NCBI RefSeq assembly: GCF_017654505.1
Contig: NC_054545.1
Span: forward strand, 9,495,427-9,559,426
Source of the DNA: Polyodon spathula
Lineage: Eukaryota > Chordata > Actinopteri > Acipenseriformes > Polyodontidae
Reading direction: 5' to 3'
Length of the DNA stretch: 64,000 nt
This document shows positions 1 through 11,343 of this stretch, piece after piece; within the stretch, counting starts at the first letter, position 1; each line of letters opens with the position of its first letter. Below the pieces are notes generated by a model. That model was not told where the DNA came from. It made no database searches and saw only the letters and a program-made list of their open reading frames with translations. Made by a program: the position numbers and the translations under genes.

Positions 1-566
1 CGCTCTAATAAGATTAAAAACACACATGCATGTACAATAAGCGACTTGAACTTCATGCTTTTGCTCCAGTTTCCAAAAGTTACAGTTTTAATGCCACATA
101 CAGAAGCCTTTCAAAGTAAAAGATAACTTATGAATGAAGCTGATTTTCTCTCTGATACCACAGCCGAGGAATTTGGCAGACTCTCCAGTTTGTGAACTGA
201 CTTTGATTATGTACCAAGCTTGAAGGGTTAATAACACAGTGTGTTCAAAAACAGAAATTTCAAAGATTCTACATCAACAACAAAGTATATAATATTGTAT
301 ACAGGCACTGGCTAACTAGATTTGGGTGCTGGCTACATGTAAGTAAACTACATTGTATAAGACTTCCTACAGGACACTGCTTTGTTTCACCCAGTCGAAT
401 TTTTGATGTTTTCAATACAAGCAGGATATTTTTTAAATAAGTTAATGTTATAATTGTAGTTCTTTCTGCAGCACAATCTTAATGGACATCCTCCAACGTT
501 TACCATATACTGTATGTGAAGTCCTGGATTTCTGTTCTTCATAATAACGATAATAATTTTCAAGTG

Positions 567-600
<34 letters not shown>

Positions 601-3310
601 ATAAACTCAATGGCTGAAAATATGATACTGATATGCAAGTTATTGTCACTGCCAAGATACAGTATTGACTTGCACTGTCCTTCAAGAAAACTTTGAAGAC
701 TGCTCTAAAACTTAAAAAAATTAATAATTTACCCACGCTGTGTATTTCTAATAAGACTCCCAAACCCAATCCTCAACTCACTTTGAAATCCCTAGTGGCC
801 ACACTACTATCTCCCATTAAGAATATCTGTTATATACACTTAATTTCATACCCTGACATGCAATGATATTAAACAAGGACAGGGCATCTATTACCAGAAA
901 CTTGTTTTCATTTAAAATAGTGAGGCATCGACTTTGCTGTGCCTTACAGGGTGATGAACTTCAAACAAGTCCCTTATACTTACAATAAGTCAGAAATAAA
1001 GCGCCCTTGTCCTTTCATGTAATGTATAATTACAACATGGTCCATGCAGTGTTACAGATAAAGACAGAGCCTTTGCTCTTGCAGACAGTTTTCAGCGTGA
1101 ATTCAAGAAACACTTGCATGTAACGACAGACCCAGGCTGTTCAAAGCAATTGCTGTTCAGCATGAAAGCAGCAATGGAGGTCATGAAACAGGTCAGGAGG
1201 AAAGATAGTGTATCGATTTCACACCAGGAAGAGGCTAGGCAAGGGCCTGCTGTTGTTGCATATGATGCATTTCACTTCACTTTCAGGCGCATTTCATTCC
1301 AACTCAACAGGGGGTTCAAAGGGCGAGTGGTTTTCACACTGAACCATGATGAATACTGGACTGATGAATTCCAGTGCGTGACTCCAGCCTGACACTGGGC
1401 CCTGCTCCATCAGAGACTGAGCCCGGTATTATACAATGGCTAGACAGGTTCCAAGAGCAAAATTATAACAGAAGCAACTAGCAGCGCAAAAAAAAATACT
1501 AACTTCAAAAAAGTCAGTATCTTGGATTAATATAAAGTTATTTAAAAATATATAAAAAAATTGATTCATTTTATTTCAGCGTACAGTTGAATCCGTCTCT
1601 AATAGTATTAGTGTTTCATCTCATTTCGCACTTTGGGTGACGAAACCGCTCAGCTTCTCAGGCCTTTTGCCCACCCAAAGTTCTCACGAGAAGACAATCA
1701 TAAAGTTATATATTAAAAAAATGGAATGGTAAAGAGCCCAAAGCTGAACTTCAGAAGTTCAGATAACACCTTTGCATTGCCTCACAGTTACTCTAGAACT
1801 GGAATGCCATCCTGTCAATTGCACACAGCCTTGTAAAAGACTCTTTTGTCAATAATAGTAGTTATTTGTCAATAGAAGAATAAGCAACGCACATCAGGGA
1901 TATATTTAAAAAAATCTGATATGTTTGATCTGCTGTCACACAAGTAGTAAACTGTCAAGAGCCTTTCTTGGTTATATTTTATATAGAAAATAACACTGTT
2001 ATTATTGAACTTTAATAACCAAGTGTCTACTATTGTTACTAGAAAGAGGGTTTCCCAAACTTCTGATGAAAAACAGCATACAGAATAGTTCTTGTCATAT
2101 TATAGCATATATGAACTGTAACATGACTTAAGCATAAGCAGCTACTGTTTCACTTCAGCACACAAAAAAACCTTATTTAAAAATGATGGTACAACTGGGT
2201 GTTGTGATATGCTGAAATATTTCAACGGCTGTGGGCGTTATGAGAGATGACGTCGTAGGTGTAGTGCATCCAGCTCTTATATTGCTGGTTTTCCATCCAA
2301 ATTTGCATCCAGAAAGCATCTGGCAGGTAAATATTGTCTTTGGCGGTTTTTGCTGTATTCATTATGCATGTTTTTTTTTTTTTTTTTCTATTCCTTTCCA
2401 TTATCAGGTCATCACCGGTGCAGAACTTAGTATACTGTGCCCTCCCCCTGTCTAGAGCTCAGCAACCAATAAAATGACAAATCACACAAATGTTCACAGC
2501 AAATGCAGCTCAAGAAAATGTTAAACCCACCTACTTCTTTCCTCAGGACTGGTTAATATAGGGATTCTTACACGTGATTGACACTGAAATGCATTTGACC
2601 GGGGTTCTTGTTTTATTGTAAAATACGAAGAAATAAAAACGTATTTTTTATTGGTCACCAGTTTAGATACTGTATCAGTACAAATGGAATTTATTCTTAA
2701 ATGTTTTGGCTAGTGCCTTCATCTGTGTATTGCCCAATAACTGTTTTATAAATGATTAATATTCAGGCAGGGATCCAGATAACAGGGCAGACACAGCCCT
2801 GTGTATATCACGTACCTTGTTAAAGTATACAAAAACATTGTTATTTTGTAATGTGGGCTGCAAAATAAACTGAACTTGAGACATTAAAGGTATAGATTAA
2901 GCACTAAAATGTTACAGAAAGCAAAACAAAAAGGTTTCCTGGTGGAACCAATACACACGTGATTAGCCTTCAGAGAATACAGTATATGTCTGGATTCTGA
3001 CAGGCACTGCCTATCCCTATGCATGCAAGCAGGCAAGTGTTTGGAAGGATCTGGCCAGTGCACCAGAGGCATCATTACCTATGCAGTGTTCTCTGCTGTC
3101 TAACACGGTACAGTGAGGGATTCCATTCAGCTCCCCACTGTAAAACTGCCTTTAGAAAACACTGCCTATGCTTTTCTTTGACAAGTGCCCTGGGATACGT
3201 GATGTCCACACAGCAGGCAAAAGCTCAGTGTAACATCTCAACAGAAAGATGGCAATTCTTAGCAGAGGCCGCATGTTGGGTGATGTTAGACGGAGCATGT
3301 CCAGGTTATC
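1..3310. other. Intronic sequence, no gene seen
   Basis: No convincing coding exon. A 26-base poly-T run lies at 567-592. A repeat-free block of balanced composition sits at about 1090-1400; it contains a 92-codon open frame on the plus strand that resembles no family I know. Short open frames at 2231-2455 and 2884-3315 have no recognisable motifs. Confidence 0.5.
1090..1400. promoter_or_regulatory. Candidate conserved noncoding block in NPAS3 intron
   Basis: The block is free of simple repeats and more balanced in base composition than its AT-rich flanks. It contains ATTCATCA and ATGATGAAT-like words that homeodomain factors could bind. NPAS3 introns are known to be rich in conserved noncoding elements. 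Assignment here rests on composition only. Confidence 0.22.
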
Positions 3311-3385
3311 CCTAAGCACCATTTGAACCTATAACCTCCTGTCCTGGAGGCAAGCATACTACCTACTAAGCCACCAGTTGTGAGA
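3311..3385 (-). repeat. tRNA-derived SINE head or tRNA pseudogene
   Basis: On the minus strand, a good pol III box A (TGGCTTAGTAGG) is followed after a tRNA-like distance by a box B-like GGTTCAAAT, with a short stem-forming CCTCCAGGACAGGAGG between them. This is the layout of a tRNA-derived SINE head. The box B is imperfect (Ending TGG rather than TCC), so a working tRNA is unlikely. Full SINE limits are not resolved; it may extend left. Confidence 0.5.
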
Positions 3386-3601
3386 CAGCTCTGGAAATGA
3401 ACACGCTCGTGTTGGAGCCTTGGGGAAAAAAGGCTGGTTCTTAGTTCATCTATGGCCTTTGGAAGGCTGTTTGTACACGACCTAAACTGAGAGCTAGAGA
3501 GACTTTACCTCATTATTAGCACTCCAGAGATGTTGCCCTATAATTGCCAGTAAGCACTACTGGACAGAGTTATTCCCGTTGTGGTTTTAATCGTGTTAAA
3601 A

Positions 3602-3920
3602 AGCAATAGGATGGGTCCCTCGAATGGCTCACCTCAAAAAAGCACCTCCGCACGGCAAGCAGGTTGAGTAATACAACTAGAGATCGGAAGTTCGATTCCT
3701 GGTAGTGTGATGCAGCCAGTCTTCACTGGGGATTCCGTGGGGGCACCACATTGGCTTTGGCGCTGCCAGGGTTGGGGAAGGGGAATCCTGCTTAGAGTGT
3801 TTCAATTCACCGCTCTGCAGCAACCCCTACAAGCCGAATGAGCTTGGGGGTGGAGATTGGGGGTTTGGGGTTAAAGTTAAAATAAAAGGCAATGCCAATA
3901 CTCGCTTGTGACTAATAAAT
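3602..3920 (+). repeat. tRNA-type SINE
   Basis: A box A-like TGGCTCACCT near 3622 and a near-perfect box B (GTTCGATTCCT near 3692) lie ahead of a GC-richer body of about 170 bases with GGGGATTCCGTGGGGGC and GGCGCTGCCAGGGTTGGGG. It ends in an AT-rich tail with TAATAAATAAAT at about 3910-3922. The tail, the pol III boxes and the sharp base-composition contrast with the surrounding intron support an inserted SINE. The family name is not known to me. Confidence 0.6.
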
Positions 3921-4193
3921 AAATTCTTACGAAGTTATCATTTTCCTAATTATCAGACACATACTTGTATGTGCATACAGTACGTATATAAATAAACGTT
4001 TTCCCTCAAAATACCAGAAAGAAAAATACTACTATTAAATTATATTCAGACAGTAAAAGTATATTTTAAAATATAATGAAACCTGATATGGATATTACAA
4101 CTTAGTTCTATTAAATATGACACATGATACCTTTTTTTTTTTTTTATCAACTTCTGTCTCTTGGAGAAACACTCTAAACTCTTTGTGTAGTCA

Positions 4194-4195
4194 AT

Positions 4196-4233
<38 letters not shown>

Positions 4234-4236
4234 ATA
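4194..4236. repeat. (TA)n microsatellite
   Basis: An almost uninterrupted TA tract directly left of the first Tc1-type element. Tc1/mariner elements insert at TA dinucleotides, so this is probably the original target tract, of which the remainder is at 5856-5875. Confidence 0.85.
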
Positions 4237-5855
4237 TCGCCTTGCAAAAGTATTCAGACCCCTGACCAATTCTCTCATATTACTGAATTACAAATGGTAC
4301 ATTGAAATTTCATTCTGTTCGATATTTTATTTTAAAACACTTAAACTCAAAATCAGTTATTGTAAGGTGACATTGGTTTTATGTTGGGAAATATTTTTAA
4401 GAAAAATAAAAAACTGAAATATCTTGCTTGCATAAGTATTCAACCCCCACACATTAATATTTGGTAGAGCCACCTTTCGCTGCAATAACAGCTTTAAGTC
4501 TTTTGGGGTAAGTATGTACCAGCTTTGCACACAGTGTCGGAGTGATTTTGGCCCATTCTTCTTGGCAGATTTGCTCCAGGTTGTTCAGGTTGGTTGGACG
4601 ATGCTTGTGGACCGCAATTTTCAAATAGTGCCACAGATTCTCAATGGGATTGAGATCAGGACTTTGACTGGGCCACTGTAGGACATTCACCTTTTTGTTC
4701 TTGAGCCACTCCAATGTTGCTTTGGCCTTGTGCTTGGGATCATTGTCCTGCTGAAAGGTGAATTTCCTCCCAAGCTTCAGTTTTTTAGCAGACTGAAGCA
4801 GATTTTCTTGCAGTATTTTCCTGTATTTTGCTCCATCCATTCTTCCTTCAATTGTAACAAGATGCCCAATCCCTGCTGATGAGAAGCATCCCCACAGCAT
4901 GATGCTGCCACCACCATACTTCACTGTAGGGATGGTGTGTCTTGAGGCATGGGCAGTGTTAGGTTTGCGCCACACATAGCGCTTTGAATTTTGGCCAAAA
5001 AGCTCTATTTTGGTCTCATCTGACCACAAAACCTTTTCCCACATCGCAGCTGGGTCACTCTCATGCTTTCTGGCAAACTCCAGACATGCTTTCAGATGGT
5101 ACTTTTTGAGTAACGGCTTCTTTCTTGCCACCCTCCCATACAGGCCAGTGTTATGCAGAGCTCTTGATATGGTTGACTGGTGCACCATTACTCCACTCCC
5201 AGCCATTGAACTCTGTAGCTCCTTCAAAGTGATTGTTGGCCTCTCTGTGGCTTCTCTCACAAGTCTCCTTCTTGTTTGAGCGCTGAGTTTTGAGGGACCG
5301 CCTTTTCTTGGCAGTCCCTGGGTGGTGTGATATAGCTTCCACTTCCTGATTATTGATCCAACTGTGCTCACTGGGATATCCAAACACTTGGATATTATTT
5401 TGTACCCTTTCCGTAATCTAAGCATTTGTATTACTTTATCTCTAACTTCTGTATAATGCTCTTTGGTCTTCATTTTCCTTCAGATTCACAGCCTTACCAA
5501 TGATCCTTCAACAGTGAGGTTTTTATCCAGAAAATGTGACAGCAACTTTAATGGTTCACAGGTGGAGGCCAGTGGTCAGGTAATTGTGTCCTCGTTAGGG
5601 CAATTTCTTTCATCGGTGCAAACTGGGAGCTTCCACAGCATAGGGATTGAATACTTATGCAAGCAAGATATTTCAGTTTTTTATTTTTCTTAAAAATATT
5701 TCCCAACATAAAACCAATGTCACCTTACAATAATTGATTTTGAGTTTCAGTATTTAAAAATAAAATATCAAACAGAACAAAATTTCAATGTACGATTTGT
5801 AATTCAGTAATATGAGAGAATTGGTCAGGGTTCTGAATACTTTTGCAAGCCATTG
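4235..5855 (-). mobile_element. Tc1-type DNA transposon with long terminal inverted repeats
   Basis: Inverted repeats of about 210 bases (roughly 4235-4447 and 5643-5855) flank a single transposase gene. Each carries an outer repeat unit (CTTGCAAAAGTATTCAGA) and an inner one (CTTGCATAAGTATTCAA), the IR/DR arrangement seen in fish Tc1 elements of the Sleeping Beauty kind. The outermost 6 bases of the left end are degraded into the TA tract, while the right end keeps a terminal CATTG next to TA. The inverted repeats differ at scattered positions, so the copy is not brand new, yet its gene is unbroken. It lies in NPAS3 intron 1 on the same strand as the host gene. Confidence 0.92.
4454..5473 (-). 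CDS. Tc1-type transposase, DD34E, uninterrupted
   Basis: This 339-residue protein is full length for the family (about 340). The N-terminal half has two helix-turn-helix-like regions (about residues 8-50 and 66-112) joined by a basic linker (PRKGGPSK), which bind the terminal repeats. The catalytic core carries D152 in WSDETKIELFG, D243 in QQDNDPKH and E278 in SPDLNPIENLW. There are 34 residues between the second Asp and the Glu, so it is DD34E. The glycine-rich box GGGSIMLWGCF follows D152. It begins at the ATG of MKTKEH and ends with the usual KGGSTKY-like tail and a stop. No stop or frameshift interrupts it, so it may still be able to make a transposase; whether it is expressed cannot be seen. 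Confidence 0.93.
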   Translation of the reverse strand: MKTKEHYTEVRDKVIQMLRLRKGYKIISKCLDIPVSTVGSIIRKWKLYHTTQGLPRKGGPSKLSAQTRRRLVREATERPTITLKELQSSMAGSGVMVHQSTISRALHNTGLYGRVARKKPLLKKYHLKACLEFARKHESDPAAMWEKVLWSDETKIELFGQNSKRYVWRKPNTAHASRHTIPTVKYGGGSIMLWGCFSSAGIGHLVTIEGRMDGAKYRKILQENLLQSAKKLKLGRKFTFQQDNDPKHKAKATLEWLKNKKVNVLQWPSQSPDLNPIENLWHYLKIAVHKHRPTNLNNLEQICQEEWAKITPTLCAKLVHTYPKRLKAVIAAKGGSTKY

Positions 5856-5875
5856 TATATATATATATATATATA
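5856..5875. repeat. (TA)n tract between two Tc1-type elements
   Basis: A 20-base TA tract (starting TA TATATA) separates the right end of the first element from the left end of the second. It supplies the TA target duplication for both. Confidence 0.85.
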
Positions 5876-7490
5876 CCAGTCAAAAGTTTGAGTACACTTG
5901 CTGGAAACTAGGTTTTTTTCTTAATTGACAATGTTTTACGTTGTATACGTTTCTGTAAATACTTGAAAATGTGTTACAATATACAAAACAAAACATAAGG
6001 AGTATCAAAGCAATGTTCAAGAAAATTGAAAATTGTCTCTAAATCTTAGATTCCTCAAAATAGCCACCCTTTGCCTTAATAACAACCTCACAAACACAAG
6101 GCATTCGGTTAACAGGTTTCAGCAGGATATCACCCGACATGTCTTCCCAGCTCTTCTGCAGCAATTCCCAGAGATGTAGGGCACTTGTGGGTAGCTTTGC
6201 TTTGACTCTTTTGTCCAGTTCGTCTCATACAAGTTCTATGGGATTGAGGTCTGGAGACTGGGCAGGCCAGGTCATTAGATTGAATTGTCCTTCACTTTCC
6301 TTCTTCGTCAGGTAGTTCTTGCACAACTTTGTGTGTTTTGGGTCATTATCTTGCTGAAGAATGAAGGACTGCCCAACTAGCCATAATCCTGATGGAATAG
6401 CATGCCTCTGAAGTATGCTATGATAGTCATGCTGGTTGAGCTTGCCATCGATTTGATAAAGATCACCAACTCTGTCACCAGCAAAGCAACCCCAGACCAT
6501 GACACTGCCTCCTCCATGCATGACAGTGGGAACCACACATGCAGAACTCATGCGCTTAACCTCTCTGCATCTTACAAATACTCGGTGGTTGGACCCAAAT
6601 ATTTCAAATTTTGACTCATCAGTCCAAGACCGACTTCCACTTCTCAAACATCCAGTTTCTCTGTTTTTTGGCCCAGGCAAGTCTCTTCCTCTTATTCTGC
6701 ACTCTTAACAATGGTTTCTTTGCACCAATTGTTCCAGTTAGGCCAGCTTCACGCAATCTCCTCTGAACAGCTGATGTTGAAACATCTGTACTTCTAGTAG
6801 CATTTATCTGAGTTTGTATTTCAGGGGCTGTTAATCACCGGTTTCACAGATTTGTGAACTTGTTCTCTGATTCTGAGGTCGCCCTCAGTGCCAGTTTCTT
6901 CAAATCATTTGATGGTCTTGGCCACAGCAGTTACAGACACTTGCAATGTTCTTGCGATTTGTCTTACAGATTGACCTTCATTTCTTAAAGTAATTACAGA
7001 ATGTCTTTTTTCTTTGCTTAACTGAGTGCATTTTGCCATTTTCTGCTCCTTTACATTCAGGGATGACAAACTTGTGCCTATGCTACCTATATTTATAGTA
7101 ATCATGGACCCTCACCTGTTAACAATAATTGGTGACAAAAGGTTAATTAGGTAACATGCTAGTTAACTCAGAGAACATCTATCAAAGACACTTTTATACT
7201 TAGGCCAGTGTTCTAACACCGTGTTATACACATTTCAGACTTTTAACTGACTTGGACTTCAGACTGAAATCCCCTTGCTTCGGGTGACCATTTAATTGAA
7301 ATTGACAAGATTTACATTTTCATTTAAAAATGTAATTTTTGAATGCAATTCACTTATGATTATCAGCTTATATAAGTACACGTATCATATAATGAAATAT
7401 TAAGTGTTTATAGACAAGTTTATACAGTTAAAAGCATAGATAATTGTGAAAAACCTGGTTTCAAGCAGGTGTACTCAAACTTTTGACTGG
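5876..7490 (-). mobile_element. Second Tc1/mariner-type transposon, decayed
   Basis: The left end begins CCAGTCAAAAGTTTGAGTAC and the right end is its inverse (TACTCAAACTTTTGACTGG), each bordered by TA (5874-5875 and 7491-7492). The 1,615-base length is normal for a complete Tc1-like element. Inside is one degraded transposase on the minus strand. Its ends and its transposase differ clearly from those of the neighbouring element, so it belongs to another family. Confidence 0.9.
6039..7039 (-). pseudogene. Broken Tc1-like transposase, apparent DD37E spacing
   Basis: The reading frame starts at the ATG of MAKCTQLSKEK (7039), which opens a helix-turn-helix domain (about 7039-6905). An in-frame stop follows near 6905, frames are scrambled between about 6900 and 6680, and the catalytic core reopens at 6680. 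It carries WTDESKFEIFG, QQDNDPKH and SPDLNPIE. I count 37 residues between the second catalytic Asp and the Glu, three more than in the neighbouring element. A TGA stop a few residues after the Glu (near 6227) interrupts the C-terminal part, which continues in the same frame to a natural stop at 6039. The total span is not a multiple of three. It cannot make a working transposase. Confidence 0.88.
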
Positions 7491-8172
7491 TACTGGTACT
7501 ATATTAATATAGCTATCAGCTTGCTGTGAATTGAGGAACTTGTTTTAAATGATAGCAGTTTTTTCACCTGCTTTGACATTGAGAAGGATCTGGGTGAATA
7601 GCTTATATCCATTAAAGTGCTATTACAACACAGAGAGGCTGCCAGTATGCTTTCTGATCAATGTTACAGGGCCAGCCAGCTGTCAACATCTTATTTCAGA
7701 GGAATACTTGAAGCCCCACTGAAATCAAATATGTGTAGCAATATAAAAATAAGGCAAAATAAAACGTACACATTTATGTTTTATTTGATTACAGAAAGTA
7801 ACTCATTTATCAGTCAGTGACAAATCAACTTTGTAAGTCACTGCAGCTACGTTTTCAGACATCATTAATCTTATTTAAATGTTTGTATTTTGTGTGTTTT
7901 TAATACTCACACTACCAAAACCTATCCAAGATTTATGTCATTTCATTTTACATTAAATCTGTGCTCATTCAAGCTTTGCTGGCATGTCTATAATTTATAT
8001 TATTCTCAGCAGTATTTACATTTTTCACAGTGGGTTAGCCTTAAAATATACTTTCACAGCCATTTAAAAACTATGATGAGCCATATTTTCGATGTTCTAC
8101 CTCCAGTCTTTAACTCCTAGTTATTAATTTATTTAAGGAAAAAAATAAATGAATAAATAAATACACACACAA

Positions 8173-8285
<113 letters not shown>

Positions 8286-8589
8286 GCAAAATGAATTGAA
8301 TTGCTGTATTAGCATGAGTAAATTAAATTCATGCTAAGCATATTTAATAAGTATAAAATATGTAGATATAATATTTATATTTAACAGTCTTGTTGCTTTC
8401 CTGTAAGTAAAACGAGTATGATGTTATGTCTAAGGAAAAGGTAATTTCCTATGTATGTCTTTACAAACCCCAGCAATACTATGCCTTGTTATTTTCAATA
8501 GACCTGACAGTTCTAGGATCAAGACGAGAGAAAAATAAATAAATACAAAAAGGTTTCCTACTGTGTTATTACAAGTCCAATGAGATTCC

Positions 8590-9100
8590 ACTAATCACTA
8601 ATTAAAATACTGATTGCCTGTTGAATGAGATGTGTCATAATAGGCCACCATTGTGCTAAAAACAGTTTGTTCTCACAGCTGGGTGGAATGGTATCCTGCT
8701 TAAGCAATCGAATCTGGAAAAACTTTCACTACATCTGCTTTGGCTAAAGAGCAATGCAGATTTCAATTGTGAACACTATACCCTTTCGCACTGTATCGGC
8801 AGACCACGGTAAACCTCAGGTATACAGTGAGGATAAAGCTATTTATGACCTCATGCATTACTTTACAGGAGTCTGAATTTGCATTTGCCATCTCTGCTAT
8901 GTTGAGAATGCTGTATAAATCTTTTCACAGTAGAGCCGGTTAGTTTTATTTGAGTGTGGGGGCTGCAGCCAATCAGGAAATGGAGAGAAATAATGGTAGC
9001 CTAATCAGCGATTTCGGTGTTTATTATGGAGAGTAAAGAAGTCTATGAGAAGGCATTGCTACATCAGATTCCAGAAGATCATTTTCAATCAAGAAACACA
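8590..9100. promoter_or_regulatory. Candidate conserved noncoding block
   Basis: About 500 bases without simple repeats, with a CCAAT word (CAGCCAATCAGG) near 8970 and homeobox-type words such as CCTAATCAGCGA near 9000. Composition is more balanced than the flanks. I see nothing coding. A regulatory role is inferred from composition and from its place in an intron of NPAS3, a gene known for clustered conserved elements. Confidence 0.25.
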
Positions 9101-9589
9101 CATGCAACTGTTCCATCAAAAAGGCAAATAGTAATGACGTGTTTATAATGCTTGCTAATCAATCAAGAGCTTTTACTTGCGGCAATGTCAACATGTTGCT
9201 TACCAGTTGGGTGTAAACAGCACTTTTCATAGCCTGTACGTTAAAGATGTGGGGTCTGCTATAGTAAGGGGTTGTGGGTCCAGGTCAAGGCAATGCAACA
9301 GAAATAGCTTTTTAATAAAAAATGCAATACATTACATGAAGCCTAAAATACTCACCAGCTCCTTGGCACACTATTGCAGTAAAACCTAGGCTGTGTCTAT
9401 ATATGTTGCTAAAACCTGTACTTATTTATATTTTCAAGCAATTACATTGTTTATTAGCCCTGTGGCCTCTGAAGACAGTCAGAGAGGGGATCAAATGTCA
9501 ATATGTACATTAAGTACTATATTAAATATGCAAGGAAGCTTTTCTTTTCCACTGATTAAAAAAAATGTTTTAAGGTTTCAATAAACTTC

Positions 9590-9950
9590 TCTTTTTACCA
9601 TTTGCAGTAAAACAGTCAATTAAATAATAATTCCCTAATCTAATTAATAAACAGTTTCCCCAAATTAAATTATTAGGAAGAGTTGCAAAGAAGTCTTACA
9701 ATGACTTTAATCACCTTCCTGTTTAAATCATGTAGCACTTCCCTAATTAATTCCATTGAAATTAGTCTAATTAAATTTGCCGAATATAAACCAGCTGCAC
9801 TACCTGTCACATACACAGACAAACACAGCACTCTTTTAATACCATGTTATCTGTACTTTTTCTGTTTCTGTGAACAATGGCAATGCCAGGCTACGCAAAT
9901 ATATTTTAATTCAGCAGTTAATTACACATCATGTATCTGTAATTAACATG
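9590..9950. promoter_or_regulatory. Homeodomain-site-rich block, candidate enhancer
   Basis: This segment is packed with TAATTA and ATTA/TAAT cores (for example CTAATCTAATTAATAAAC, CTAATTAATTCC, AGTCTAATTAAATTTG) interleaved with non-AT sequence. That is typical of conserved developmental enhancers bound by homeodomain factors. There is no tandem repeat that would explain the motif density. Inference only. Confidence 0.3.
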
Positions 9951-10856
9951 TAATGTACTGGCAAAAAATAAATAAAAAAATCCGACCTGTGAGTGGTGGA
10001 AAGCAACCTGCATGGATGGATAAAATGTTTTCTGTCACATTGCTGAGCATGTCTGCACAATTCACTGTCATCGTCACCATTTGTTAAAAAAATACATTTA
10101 AGTCCCCTTTATGTACCTTGTCTTTTCAAACCAAAACCAATTAAAAGTGCTCAGACAAAGATGCTTTCAAGGGACATTTCTCCTTCTTTTCCACTACATT
10201 TTCCCATGACAGAATGGAAATTCCTTGACTTTAGAGTCACAACTACAAAGAGAAGATTCTGTAGAAAATTGCTTTAACAAACATGCCGGGAGAGGGGTTT
10301 TGTTTCTGGAGGGCCGATCTTGATAATCTGCAGGAGTTTGTACTGATGCTTCTCAGGTTTTCAGAATGAGGGCCACTTCACAAATAGTCTACAGATGAGG
10401 ACCACTTTTAACTGAAATGGCCATTGTTTTATGTGAAAACGTGCTTTTAGGGGGAAAAGAAAAAAAAAAGCATTTTCATATCTGATGTCGCCATGGTCCT
10501 TTAGCAAGTTTTGTGCAAGGGCGCAATCTATAAAAATATGTAGGCCTCCCTGCTAATTTGGTATTTAGTGTTACTGAACCCCCTGTGAATTTTTGAACAC
10601 TCGCAACTTAGTATCTCCTTGGTACATATATTGTTGCAAATCTCTTTTTCACTCCCAAATTCTATTAGAGAATGCATGGGTTTAACCTTCTGAACAACAT
10701 CACTTTGTGCACTCTGTTTTTGTGGAAACAGAGAAAACTGCAGCAATAAACAAAGACATGGTCCACAAAGGTATGCTTAGTGGGAAGGAAAACAGCTCTG
10801 AAATTCAAGATGATCAAGGACAAGTATCCAAAATGATTGAACAACATGTATTATAA

Positions 10857-11343
10857 CACCGTGTAACAATTTTTTTTTTTTTTTTTTTTTTTTTGTTCCT
10901 GGGTAGTAAGTGTTATTTCCTAATTGCTTATGCCTCAAAAGTATAGAAAATGGCTATTATTCCCCACAAACTTTGCTTTTGTGACCAGGACAGTGATATT
11001 TCAAAATATTACTATTTCCAATGGGAAAACGGGCAAATGTGTGTCTTTTCATTCACATAAAGTCAGAAAAAAACAACATATGAATCCAAATTAACATGTA
11101 TTTATACTAAAGTAATACAAAAATGACTACAAAAAGATTTAGAAGTGAGTAGTTTTTGGAGATTTACGATTATACTGTATTTACAGTATAATCGTAAATA
11201 TACTGTATTTACAGTATAATCGTAAATCTCGAAAAACAAAAGCAAAGTTTGTGGGGAATAATAGCCATTTTCTATACTTTTGAGGCATAAGCAATTAGGA
11301 AATAACACTTACTACCCAGGAACAAAAATTGTGTTACATAGTG
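10857..11343. mobile_element. Foldback MITE-like element with identical 87-bp arms
   Basis: Left arm 10895-10981 (GTTCCTGGGTAGTAAG...TTTGCTTTTG) and right arm 11237-11323 are exact reverse complements over 87 bases. Similarity runs on outward through a T/A run to near-matching ends (CACCGTGTAAC and GTTACATAGTG). The left T run has expanded to about 26. Both outer ends adjoin TAA, which would be a 3-bp target duplication. The middle holds an 18-bp perfect hairpin (11162-11179 with 11182-11199) and a direct duplicate of it to 11226. No coding frame is present, so it would be a non-autonomous element. Identical arms suggest a recent insertion or gene conversion. A TAA duplication would fit PIF/Harbinger, but the superfamily is unproven. 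Confidence 0.7.

Noticed and set aside
1114..1392. 92-codon plus-strand open frame
   Set aside because: Protein resembles no family; the segment is better described as a noncoding block until conservation is tested.
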